Assembly: GCA_903839845.1 (NCBI GenBank)
Contig: CAIMEA010000100.1
Span: 1-43,741, forward strand
DNA length: 43,741 nt
Source of the DNA: an uncultured Hyphomicrobiales bacterium
GTDB lineage: Bacteria; Pseudomonadota; Alphaproteobacteria; Rhizobiales; Xanthobacteraceae
Reading direction: 5' to 3'
Positions within the stretch are counted from its first letter, which is position 1. Each line of letters opens with the position of its first letter. The notes under the pieces were generated by a model. It made no database searches, had not been told where the DNA came from, and saw only the letters and a list, made by a program, of their open reading frames with translations. The translations under genes and the position numbers were made by a program. Of this stretch, positions 34,917 through 43,741 are shown piece by piece.

Positions 34917-35636
34917 TTATTCGCCCTCCTTCGCAGCGGGGGCTTCCGAGGCGGCAGCTTCGGCGAGGCGGAATTTGCCCGGCTTCGGCGCGTCCTTGTG
35001 CAGCTTCTTTTTGACGGCGTCGCGCAACGTTATCCAGCCGCCCTTCGAGCCCGGCACCGCGCCTTCGACCATGACCAGGCCGCGCTCGATGTCGATCTTG
35101 GCAACCTTCAGGTTGAGCGTGGTGATGCGGGTGTTGCCCATGTGGCCCGGCATCTTCTTGTTCTTGAAGGTCTTGCCCGGGTCCTGACGGCCGCCGGTCG
35201 AACCGATCGAACGATGCGACACCGACACGCCGTGCGAGGCGCGAAGACCGCCGAAATTCCAGCGCTTCATGCCGCCGGCAAAGCCCTTGCCGATCGAGAT
35301 GCCGCAGACGTCGACGAACTGACCTTCGACAAAATGGTCGGCGGTGATTTCGGCGCCAACCGGGATCATCGCATCGTCGCTGACGCGGAATTCCGCGAGC
35401 TTGCGCTTCGGCTCGACCTTGGCAGCGGCGAAATAGCCGCGGTCCGCCTTGCTCATGTTACCGGCGCGACGTTCGCCCGAACCGAGCTGAAGCGCGACGT
35501 AACCGTTTTTGTCTTTGCTGCGATGAGCAATGACCTGGCACTGCGCCAAGCGCAGGACCGTGACCGGAACATGTTCACCGGCTTCGGTGAACAACCGGGT
35601 CATACCCATTTTCTGTGCGACGACACCCGAACGCAT
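34917..35636 (-). CDS. rplC: 50S ribosomal protein L3
   Basis: 239 residues (E. coli 209). [57 protein letters not shown] and [16 protein letters not shown] are diagnostic; the Gln in GGRQDPG is the residue methylated by PrmB. The extra length is an Ala/Glu-rich C-terminal tail ([15 protein letters not shown]). L3 reaches the peptidyl transferase centre. Starts 21 bases after rpsJ. Confidence 0.98.
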   Translation of the reverse strand: MRSGVVAQKMGMTRLFTEAGEHVPVTVLRLAQCQVIAHRSKDKNGYVALQLGSGERRAGNMSKADRGYFAAAKVEPKRKLAEFRVSDDAMIPVGAEITADHFVEGQFVDVCGISIGKGFAGGMKRWNFGGLRASHGVSVSHRSIGSTGGRQDPGKTFKNKKMPGHMGNTRITTLNLKVAKIDIERGLVMVEGAVPGSKGGWITLRDAVKKKLHKDAPKPGKFRLAEAAASEAPAAKEGE

Positions 35637-35657
35637 TTGTATGTCCTCACCCGGCCT

Positions 35658-35966
35658 TTAGAGCTTGATCTCGACGTCGACACCGGCGGCCAGGTCGAGC
35701 TTCATCAGCGCGTCCACGGTCTGCGGCGTCGGGTCGACGATGTCGAGAAGGCGCTTGTGCGTGCGCATCTCGAATTGTTCGCGGCTCTTCTTGTCCACGT
35801 GCGGCGAGCGGTTCACCGTGAACTTCTCGATGCGCGTCGGCAACGGGATCGGTCCACGCACCTGCGCGCCCGTGCGCTTGGCGGTGTTGACGATCTCGCG
35901 CGTCGACGCATCGAGGATGCGGTGATCGAACGCCTTGAGCCGGATCCGAATATTCTGGCCGTTCAT
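35658..35966 (-). CDS. rpsJ: 30S ribosomal protein S10 / NusE
   Basis: 102 residues (E. coli 103). [49 protein letters not shown] (in parts) and [24 protein letters not shown] identify it. Besides its ribosomal role it acts as NusE in antitermination with NusB. ATG 35966 is the family start; the frame is open to 35993. It follows tuf after 155 bases that carry two hairpins. Confidence 0.98.
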   Translation of the reverse strand: MNGQNIRIRLKAFDHRILDASTREIVNTAKRTGAQVRGPIPLPTRIEKFTVNRSPHVDKKSREQFEMRTHKRLLDIVDPTPQTVDALMKLDLAAGVDVEIKL

Positions 35967-35988
35967 TTGTCTGTCTCTCTGGACTGTC

Positions 35989-36010
35989 ATCATCCGTACA
36001 AACGGATGAT
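35989..36010 (-). promoter_or_regulatory. Hairpin in the rpsJ leader
   Basis: Perfect nine-base arms ATCATCCGT (35989-35997) and ACGGATGAT (36002-36010), loop ACAA, ending 23 bases before the rpsJ start. It is a candidate regulatory stem for S10-operon translation or mRNA stability; no protein binding can be shown from sequence. Confidence 0.5.
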
Positions 36011-36084
36011 CCAGTATTCGCTAACCGTCTCGACTTCCCTGGTGAGTCGCGCGGCTCAAGCCTTGCGCCAAACCCGGTTACTGA

Positions 36085-36110
36085 GCTCCCCGCTTTTTAC
36101 GGCGGGGAGC
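36085..36110 (-). terminator. Hairpin after tuf (attenuator or processing site)
   Basis: GCTCCCCGC (36085-36093) and GCGGGGAGC (36102-36110), perfect nine-base arms with an eight-base loop, beginning 11 bases past the tuf stop. No T run follows on the minus strand, so full Rho-independent termination is doubtful; partial attenuation or RNA processing between tuf and rpsJ is plausible. Confidence 0.5.
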
Positions 36111-36121
36111 CAGTGTTTGTC

Positions 36122-37312
36122 TTACTCGATGATGCTGGCGACCACGCCGGCGCCGACGGTGCGGCCACCTTCACGGATCGCGAAGCGGAGCTTTTCTTCC
36201 ATGGCGATCGGCACAATCAGGTGCACTTCCATCGCCACGTTGTCGCCCGGCATCACCATTTCGGTGCCTTCCGGCAGATGAACCACGCCCGTCACGTCGG
36301 TCGTGCGGAAGTAGAACTGCGGACGGTAGTTGGTGAAGAACGGGGTATGACGGCCGCCCTCTTCCTTGGTCAGGATGTAGGCTTCGGCCTTGAACTTGGT
36401 GTGCGGCTTGACTGAGCCAGGCTTGCAGAGAACCTGACCGCGCTCGACTTCCTCACGCTTGGTGCCGCGCAGCAGCGCGCCGATGTTGTCGCCGGCCTGA
36501 CCCTGATCGAGCAGCTTGCGGAACATTTCAACGCCGGTGACGATGGTCTTCTGGGTCGGCTTGATGCCGACGATCTCGACTTCCTCGCCGACCTTGACGA
36601 TGCCGCGCTCGACGCGACCGGTGCAGACCGTGCCGCGGCCGGAGATCGAGAACACGTCTTCAACCGGCATCAGGAACGGCTGGTCGATCGGACGTTCCGG
36701 CTGCGGAATGTACTCGTCGACGGCCTTCATCAGCTCGAGAACGGCGTCGTGGCCGAGCTTCGGCTCCTTGCCGTCGAGCGCCATCAGCGCCGAGCCCTTG
36801 ATGATCGGGATCTTGTCGCCCGGGTAGTTATACTTGGACAGGAGCTCGCGAACTTCGAGTTCGACGAGTTCGAGCAGTTCCGGATCGTCGACCATGTCGC
36901 ACTTGTTCATGAACACGACGAGCGCGGGAACGCCGACCTGACGGGCGAGCAGGATGTGCTCGCGGGTCTGCGGCATCGGGCCGTCGGCGGCCGACACGAC
37001 CAGGATCGCGCCATCCATCTGCGCGGCGCCCGTGATCATGTTCTTCACATAGTCGGCGTGGCCGGGGCAGTCGACGTGCGCGTAGTGGCGGTTGGCGGTC
37101 TCGTACTCGACGTGCGCGGTCGAGATCGTGATGCCGCGCGCCTTTTCTTCCGGCGCCTTGTCGATCTGGTCGTAGGCGGTGAAGGTCGCGCCGCCGGTCT
37201 CGGCGAGCACCTTGGTGATCGCCGCGGTCAGCGACGTCTTGCCATGGTCGACGTGACCGATGGTGCCGATGTTGCAATGCGGCTTATTGCGGTTGAATTT
37301 TTCTTTGGCCAT
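36122..37312 (-). CDS. tuf: Elongation factor Tu
   Basis: 396 residues (E. coli 394). G1 [10 protein letters not shown]2 region [16 protein letters not shown]3 [10 protein letters not shown]4 NKCDM; C-terminal [21 protein letters not shown] and [21 protein letters not shown]-Tu delivers aminoacyl-tRNA to the ribosome A site using GTP. Many Rhizobiales carry a second tuf elsewhere; only one is in this window. It starts 43 bases after fusA. Confidence 0.98.
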   Translation of the reverse strand: MAKEKFNRNKPHCNIGTIGHVDHGKTSLTAAITKVLAETGGATFTAYDQIDKAPEEKARGITISTAHVEYETANRHYAHVDCPGHADYVKNMITGAAQMDGAILVVSAADGPMPQTREHILLARQVGVPALVVFMNKCDMVDDPELLELVELEVRELLSKYNYPGDKIPIIKGSALMALDGKEPKLGHDAVLELMKAVDEYIPQPERPIDQPFLMPVEDVFSISGRGTVCTGRVERGIVKVGEEVEIVGIKPTQKTIVTGVEMFRKLLDQGQAGDNIGALLRGTKREEVERGQVLCKPGSVKPHTKFKAEAYILTKEEGGRHTPFFTNYRPQFYFRTTDVTGVVHLPEGTEMVMPGDNVAMEVHLIVPIAMEEKLRFAIREGGRTVGAGVVASIIE

Positions 37313-37355
37313 GGAGCTCTCCGTTCAGAAACTTCAGGTTTCGTTTGGCGACCGG

Positions 37356-39431
<2,076 letters not shown>

Positions 39432-39463
39432 ATCGATCTACTTCCTGAATAAGGTCGCCGCTA

Positions 39464-39934
39464 CTACCAGCGGTAATGCGAGAAGGCCCGGTTGGCTTCC
39501 GCCATCTTGTGGGTGTCTTCGCGCTTCTTGACCGCGTTGCCGCGGTTGTTGGAGGCGTCGAGCAGTTCGGCGGAGAGCCGCTCGGTCATGGTGCGTTCGT
39601 TGCGCTCGCGCGCGGCCGAGATGATCCAGCGAATGCCGAGCGCCTGGCGGCGCGTCGTGCGCACTTCGACCGGCACCTGATAGGTGGCGCCGCCGACGCG
39701 ACGGGACCGCACTTCGATCGAAGGCATCACGTTGTCGAGGGCCTGCTGGAACACGCTGAGCGGGTTCGCCTTGGTCTTGGCTTCGATCGTCTCGAGGGCA
39801 CCGTAAACGATGCCTTCGGCGACCGACTTCTTGCCGTCATACATGACGGCATTCATGAACTTGGACACGACCGCCGACTGAAACTTCGGGTCGATCGTGA
39901 TTTCGCGTTTTTCTGCGGCGTGACGACGAGACAT
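39464..39934 (-). CDS. rpsG: 30S ribosomal protein S7
   Basis: 156 residues, the usual length outside E. coli K-12. [65 protein letters not shown] and [12 protein letters not shown] are diagnostic. S7 starts assembly of the small-subunit head and in E. coli represses the str operon. Eleven bases after rpsL. Confidence 0.98.
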   Translation of the reverse strand: MSRRHAAEKREITIDPKFQSAVVSKFMNAVMYDGKKSVAEGIVYGALETIEAKTKANPLSVFQQALDNVMPSIEVRSRRVGGATYQVPVEVRTTRRQALGIRWIISAARERNERTMTERLSAELLDASNNRGNAVKKREDTHKMAEANRAFSHYRW

Positions 39935-39945
39935 GGATCTGACCC

Positions 39946-40317
39946 TTACTTCGGACGCTTGGCGCCGTATTTCGAACGGCGCTGCTTGCGGTTCTTGACG
40001 CCCTGCGTATCGAGGACGCCGCGCAGGATGTGATAGCGCACGCCCGGCAAATCCTTGACGCGGCCGCCGCGGATCATGACCACGGAATGCTCTTGCAGGT
40101 TATGGCCTTCGCCCGGGATGTAGCCGATCACTTCAAAGCCGTTGGTGAGACGAACCTTGGCGACCTTACGCAGCGCCGAGTTCGGCTTCTTCGGCGTCGT
40201 CGTATAGACGCGCGTGCAGACGCCGCGCTTCTGAGGGCTCGACTGCAGCGCCGGGACCTTGTTGCGGGTCTTGAGCGGCTGCCGCGGATTGGCAATCAGC
40301 TGGTTGATCGTCGGCAT
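39946..40317 (-). CDS. rpsL: 30S ribosomal protein S12
   Basis: 123 residues (E. coli 124). [23 protein letters not shown] (in parts), [31 protein letters not shown]. Lys43 in TPKKPNS and Lys88 in GRVKDLPG, the positions of classical streptomycin-resistance mutations, are both the wild-type Lys. Asp89 is the RimO methylthiolation target. S12 controls decoding accuracy. First gene of the str operon, preceded by a long leader and the promoter at 40681-40709. Confidence 0.98.
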   Translation of the reverse strand: MPTINQLIANPRQPLKTRNKVPALQSSPQKRGVCTRVYTTTPKKPNSALRKVAKVRLTNGFEVIGYIPGEGHNLQEHSVVMIRGGRVKDLPGVRYHILRGVLDTQGVKNRKQRRSKYGAKRPK

Positions 40318-40337
40318 CGTTCGCCTTCGTAACTGTT

Positions 40338-40393
40338 GGGCACTTGCCCGGAATTAAGGGCTTGCGCCCGGAATTGATTGGGCCTTGCGGCCC
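40338..40393 (-). promoter_or_regulatory. Three tandem tetraloop hairpins in the rpsL leader
   Basis: On the mRNA strand: GGGCC-GCAA-GGCCC (40393-40380), GGGC-GCAA-GCCC (40369-40358) and GGGC-AAGT-GCCC (40349-40338). The first two have GNRA loops. The last two lie in a 20-base tandem repeat, each beginning AATTCCGGGC. They sit 21-76 bases before rpsL ATG and may control its translation. Confidence 0.6.
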
Positions 40394-40680
40394 GCGCGTG
40401 TTCTCTCTGTGTGCTTTGTCGGCACGCAAAACGAAATCGCGCCATCCGCATCAATCGCGGGGGCGCTCTTTCCAGTTCTGACAACTGCGCAGTCGTTTGC
40501 ACGACCAAGCAGCCGTTTCGTCTCGTAACCTGACAGTCGTTGTCAGCGGCAGCGTCTGAGCTTCAATAGTTCGAGGCGAATGCGCCAGCCTGTGCTTGAG
40601 AAAGTAGAGAATTCTCAAAGACTTGGCCGGGCGGCCGTTCCGAAGCAAGCGAAGCTCACCGCCTGCCGTTAAGTGCCGCG

Positions 40681-40709
40681 TATGTATCGGCCTGATACCC
40701 CCAAGTCAA
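40681..40709 (-). promoter_or_regulatory. Promoter of the rpsL (str) operon
   Basis: TTGACT (40704-40709) and TACATA (40681-40686) on the minus strand with the ideal 17-base spacing. It lies in the gap between the GH13 gene and rpsL, and the start point would be near 40674. It probably drives rpsL-rpsG-fusA-tuf and perhaps the S10 genes beyond. Confidence 0.7.
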
Positions 40710-40761
40710 GGCGAAAAGGGCCGAAAAACCGGGGCTCCGGAGCGGTTGCGGGGCCGCCCGG

Positions 40762-42354
40762 CTAGCTATCGCGCAATATGATTAGCCCCTCGTCGGCGCG
40801 CAAGGTGAGATATCCGGCGATCGCCTCCCCGGTCCGGCCGGGGCCTGAGGACAGCAAAACGGTACCTCGATAAGCATCTGGTAATACGACGTTATTTGCG
40901 ACTTCACGGCCGAAATTGAGCGCCACCAGGAGCGCCTCGCCGTCCATAACTCGTTCAAAGGCCAACACATTGTCTGACACATTCCCGGACTGAGCCACTG
41001 GCCTATAGGCTCCTCGTGTCAGCGCCGGGCGGGCGCGGCGCAGGGCGATCAATCGCCGGTACAGGGCCAACAGAGAGTCTGGGTTGGCGCCAGCCGATTC
41101 TGTGTTGGAAACCGCCGAATCGGCGGCCAAAGGCAGCCAGGGCTCGCCGCTCGAAAATCCGGCATGGCGGGAGGCATCCCAGGGCATCGGCGTGCGGCAG
41201 CCGTCGCGGCCCTGCCCCGGCACATTGAGCCCCCACGGATCGCGCACACGTTCCGGCGGGATCGGCACCTGGGTCATGCCGATCTCGTCGCCATAATAGA
41301 GCGTCGGCGTGCCGCGCAAGGTGAGCAGCAGCATCGCCGCCACCCTCGCCTGCTCAGGACCGACGCGGCTGGCCAGGCGCGGCCGGTCGTGATTGCCCAA
41401 TACCCAGTTCGGCCAGGCGCCTGCCGGCAGAGATCCCTCGTAACGATCGATCAGCGAAGCGACCGCGTCGGCCCGCCATGGCGTCTCGATCAGCGCGAAG
41501 TTGAACGGCAGGTGCGCCCCATCGAGACCCACGCCGTAATAGGCGGCGAGCTTCTCGACCGGCAGATAGATTTCGCCGATCAGCACGCGGTCGGGGAATT
41601 CGTCGACAACCGCGCGCAGCTCGCGAATGACCTCGTGAACTTGCCGTTGGTCGGTCGAATTGATCGGCAGCAGCGATTTGTACGCCGGCTCGCCGTCGCG
41701 ATAATCCGGGTTGGGCGGATTGTCGCGCAGCGCTTCGTCCTTGATCAGATGCCAGATCACATCGACGCGGAAGCCATCGACGCCGCGCAGGAGCCAGAAG
41801 CGCATGACCTCGTGCATCGCCGCGCGCACCTGCGGGTTGCGCCAGTTCAGATCCGGCTGCTCGCTTAAGAAAGCATGATAGTAATATTGATCGCTCGCCG
41901 CATCGTATTCCCAGGCCGAGCCGCCGAATTCCGACAGCCAGTTGTTGGGCGGCCCGCCTTGCGGCGCGCCATTGCGCCAGATGTACCAATCGCGTTTCGC
42001 CGATTGGCGCGACACACGGCTCTCGGCGAACCAGGGATGCCGGTTCGACGTGTGATTAGGCACGAAATCGAGGATCACTTTCAGACCCAGCGCATGCGCG
42101 CGCGCAATCAATGCATCGAAATCGGCCAATGTGCCGAACAAGGGATCGATGCCGGTGTAGTCGGAAATGTCGTAACCGAAATCGGCCATCGGCGAGGGAA
42201 ACACCGGCGACAGCCAGATCGCGTCGACGCCCAATTCAGCGAGATAAGGCAGCCGCGCGGCGATGCCCTTGAGATCGCCGACGCCGTCGCCGTTCGTGTC
42301 CTGAAACGAGCGCGGGTAGATCTGGTAGATGACGCCGGTTTGCCACCAGTGCAT
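40762..42354 (-). CDS. GH13 alpha-glucosidase (oligo-1,6-glucosidase / maltase type)
   Basis: 530 residues, cytoplasmic (no signal peptide). WWQTGVIYQIYPRSFQDTNG and GDLKGIAARLPYL open the barrel; DFVPNHTS is conserved region I. The catalytic residues are Asp198 (GFRVDVIW, nucleophile), Glu261 (LIGEIYL, acid/base) and Asp323 (LGNHDRPR). GTPTLYYGDEIGM follows. The enzyme hydrolyses alpha-glucosidic bonds of short oligosaccharides; linkage preference cannot be fixed. ATG 42354 is preceded by AAAGG; the open frame extends to 42525 through the rpoC terminator. It lies between rpoC and rpsL, which are normally adjacent. Confidence 0.94.
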   Translation of the reverse strand: MHWWQTGVIYQIYPRSFQDTNGDGVGDLKGIAARLPYLAELGVDAIWLSPVFPSPMADFGYDISDYTGIDPLFGTLADFDALIARAHALGLKVILDFVPNHTSNRHPWFAESRVSRQSAKRDWYIWRNGAPQGGPPNNWLSEFGGSAWEYDAASDQYYYHAFLSEQPDLNWRNPQVRAAMHEVMRFWLLRGVDGFRVDVIWHLIKDEALRDNPPNPDYRDGEPAYKSLLPINSTDQRQVHEVIRELRAVVDEFPDRVLIGEIYLPVEKLAAYYGVGLDGAHLPFNFALIETPWRADAVASLIDRYEGSLPAGAWPNWVLGNHDRPRLASRVGPEQARVAAMLLLTLRGTPTLYYGDEIGMTQVPIPPERVRDPWGLNVPGQGRDGCRTPMPWDASRHAGFSSGEPWLPLAADSAVSNTESAGANPDSLLALYRRLIALRRARPALTRGAYRPVAQSGNVSDNVLAFERVMDGEALLVALNFGREVANNVVLPDAYRGTVLLSSGPGRTGEAIAGYLTLRADEGLIILRDS

Positions 42355-42408
42355 GAGCGCACCTTTATCCGACCGAGCGTAACGCCCGTGTGACGGCATC
42401 CGCCAACG

Positions 42409-42438
42409 AAAAAGGGCCGCCCTTGCGGACGGCCCTTT
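42409..42438 (-). terminator. Intrinsic terminator after rpoC
   Basis: Arms AAAGGGCCG (42411-42419) and CGGCCCTTT (42430-42438), followed on the minus strand by TTTTT. It starts 22 bases past the rpoC stop. It separates rpoBC transcription from the GH13 gene, and the palindrome could also work from the other side. Confidence 0.85.
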
Positions 42439-42460
42439 GATCCTTTTTGCTTCAGCCGGA

Positions 42461-43741
42461 TTACTCGGCCGCCGGCAGCGCCGGCGCCGCCATCGCTTCG
42501 GCGGCGGAAGCGGCCTTGGCCGCATCCTTCTCGCGCTCTTCCAGGATGAGCGCGTCGCGCTTGATGGCGATCTCGCGCAGACGGTTCATCATGGCGCCGG
42601 TGCCGGCCGGGATCAGCCGGCCGACGATGACGTTTTCCTTCAGGCCGTCGAGCGTATCCGCCTTGCCGTTGACGGCGGCCTCGGTGAGCACGCGCGTGGT
42701 CTCCTGGAACGACGCCGCCGAGATGAACGAACGGGTCTGCAACGAGGCCTTGGTGATGCCGAGCAGCACGGGGTGACCCGACGCCGGCTTCTTGCCTTCT
42801 TCGACAGCCTTGAGATTGATCGCGTCCATCTCGCTGCGGTCGATCTGTTCGCTGGCCAAGAGTTCGGTTTCGCCGGCGTCGTCGATCTCGACCTTCTGCA
42901 GCATCTGGCGAACGATCACCTCGATGTGCTTGTCGTTGATCATAACGCCCTGCAAGCGATAGACCTCCTGGATTTCGTTGACCAGGTAAGCCGCCAGTTC
43001 CTCGACGCCCTTGATGGCAAGGATGTCATGCGGAGCCGGATTGCCTTCGACGATATAATCGCCCTTCTCCAGCACGTCGCCGTCCTGCAGATGGATGTGC
43101 TTGCCCTTCGGGATCAGATATTCCCGCGGCTCCTCACCCTTGTCAGTCGGCTCAATCGTCAGGCGGCGCTTGTTCTTGTAGTCCTTGCCGAAGCGCACGA
43201 CGCCGCCGATTTCGGCGATGATCGCCGCGTCCTTCGGCTTGCGCGCCTCGAACAGTTCGGCCACCCGCGGCAGACCGCCGGTGATGTCGCGCGTCTTGGC
43301 GCTTTCGGTCGGGATACGCGCAATGACGTCGCCCGCCTTCACGCTGCCGCCGGGATCGACCGAGATGATGGCGTCGACCGCCAGCAGGTAGCGGGCTTCG
43401 CCGCCGCGCGCCAGCTTGAGGATCTTGCCGTCCTTGCCCTTGACGATCATGGCCGGACGCAGGTCGGCCTGATTACGGGACGAACCCGTGCGCCAGTCGA
43501 TGACCACGCGCTTGGCGATGCCGGTCGATTCGTCGAGTTGTTCCGACATCGACAGACCGTCCACCATGTCCTCGAAGGCGACTTCGCCATCGACTTCGGT
43601 GAGGATCGGCCGGGTGTAGGGATCCCATTCGGCGATACGCTGGCCGCGCTTGATCTTGTCGTTCTCGTCGACGCGCATGCGCGCGCCGTACGGGATGCGG
43701 TGATGGGCGCGCTCGGTGCCGTCGGGATCAACCACCGCGAC
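42461..43741 (-). CDS. rpoC: DNA-directed RNA polymerase beta' subunit (C-terminal part)
   Basis: 426 residues of the C-terminus; the protein continues beyond the right edge (frame open through 43741). [64 protein letters not shown], and [30 protein letters not shown] (in parts) are the conserved jaw, clamp and switch regions near the end of beta'. The chain ends with an Ala/Glu-rich tail. The last segment ([14 protein letters not shown]) contacts omega. The total length in the family is about 1400 residues. Confidence 0.98.
   Translation of the reverse strand, partial: VAVVDPDGTERAHHRIPYGARMRVDENDKIKRGQRIAEWDPYTRPILTEVDGEVAFEDMVDGLSMSEQLDESTGIAKRVVIDWRTGSSRNQADLRPAMIVKGKDGKILKLARGGEARYLLAVDAIISVDPGGSVKAGDVIARIPTESAKTRDITGGLPRVAELFEARKPKDAAIIAEIGGVVRFGKDYKNKRRLTIEPTDKGEEPREYLIPKGKHIHLQDGDVLEKGDYIVEGNPAPHDILAIKGVEELAAYLVNEIQEVYRLQGVMINDKHIEVIVRQMLQKVEIDDAGETELLASEQIDRSEMDAINLKAVEEGKKPASGHPVLLGITKASLQTRSFISAASFQETTRVLTEAAVNGKADTLDGLKENVIVGRLIPAGTGAMMNRLREIAIKRDALILEEREKDAAKAASAAEAMAAPALPAAE

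Larger units (their letters stand above)
40318..40761 (-). other. Gene-free region: str operon promoter, long leader and end of the GH13 gene
   Basis: 444 bases with no convincing gene (a 65-codon open frame, 40451-40648, has no protein features). It holds a promoter (40681-40709), a leader of about 357 bases, an inverted repeat TTGAGAA/TTCTCAA (40596-40602, 40612-40618) and three short hairpins just before rpsL (40338-40393). A CCGGG/CCCGG stem (40729-40733, 40757-40761) followed by TTTTT on the minus strand is a weak candidate terminator for the GH13 gene. Confidence 0.6.

Noticed and set aside
40451-40648. Possible 65-codon gene between the GH13 gene and rpsL
   Set aside because: No ribosome binding site, no motif, and it lies in the str operon leader.

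Overview
The window is high-GC DNA from an alphaproteobacterium, most likely order Hyphomicrobiales (Rhizobiales), in or near the Xanthobacteraceae/Nitrobacteraceae (Rhodopseudomonas, Bradyrhizobium, Pseudolabrys relatives). I infer this from protein resemblance, the presence of an ATP12-type F1-ATPase chaperone, the order of the ribosomal block, the absence of rpmJ and rpsD from it, and rhizobial-type palindromic intergenic repeats. No strain or species can be named from sequence alone.

Left part (1-21000), mixed housekeeping and accessory genes. From the left edge: the end of a Dps ferritin-like gene; a multi-spanning membrane protein; a DUF4260-type membrane protein; ATP12 and a HAD phosphatase (minus strand, overlapping); a three-gene plus-strand operon for a 2-oxoacid oxidoreductase (FAD/NAD(P)H and Fe-S subunit, then alpha and beta subunits); a membrane diguanylate cyclase; an ArsR regulator with three tandem SRPBCC proteins; a formate/nitrite-type transporter; a small secreted protein; an RluA-family pseudouridine synthase with a long basic N-terminus; an arylamine N-acetyltransferase; a small Cys-containing secreted protein coupled to RarA; a DegP/Q-type periplasmic protease; a medium-chain dehydrogenase; and a diheme cytochrome c.

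Right part (21000-43741), the translation and transcription block, all on the minus strand. Reading with transcription: rpoC (truncated by the window edge), terminator, a GH13 alpha-glucosidase, then a good promoter and long leader followed by rpsL-rpsG-fusA-tuf, rpsJ-rplC-rplD-rplW-rplB-rpsS-rplV-rpsC-rplP-rpmC-rpsQ, rplN-rplX-rplE-rpsN-rpsH-rplF-rplR-rpsE-rpmD-rplO-secY-adk, rpsM-rpsK-rpoA-rplQ, and a terminator. These genes build the ribosome, its elongation factors, the RNA polymerase alpha and beta' subunits and the Sec translocon.

Most interesting points: (i) the three-gene 2-oxoacid oxidoreductase operon, which looks like a self-contained NAD(P)-linked version of KGOR; (ii) an adenylate kinase with a 117-residue Lys/Ala-rich, histone-H1-like tail, together with basic extensions on L29, L5, L15 and the pseudouridine synthase; (iii) two copies of one palindromic repeat inside the ribosomal operon whose loops are the same but whose arms differ with pairing kept; (iv) a GH13 gene separating rpoC from rpsL; (v) structured leaders before rpsL, rpsJ, rpsM and rpoA; (vi) an ArsR operator placed exactly between -35 and -10 of a nearly leaderless promoter. 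I saw no CRISPR array, tRNA, rRNA, phage genes or transposase.
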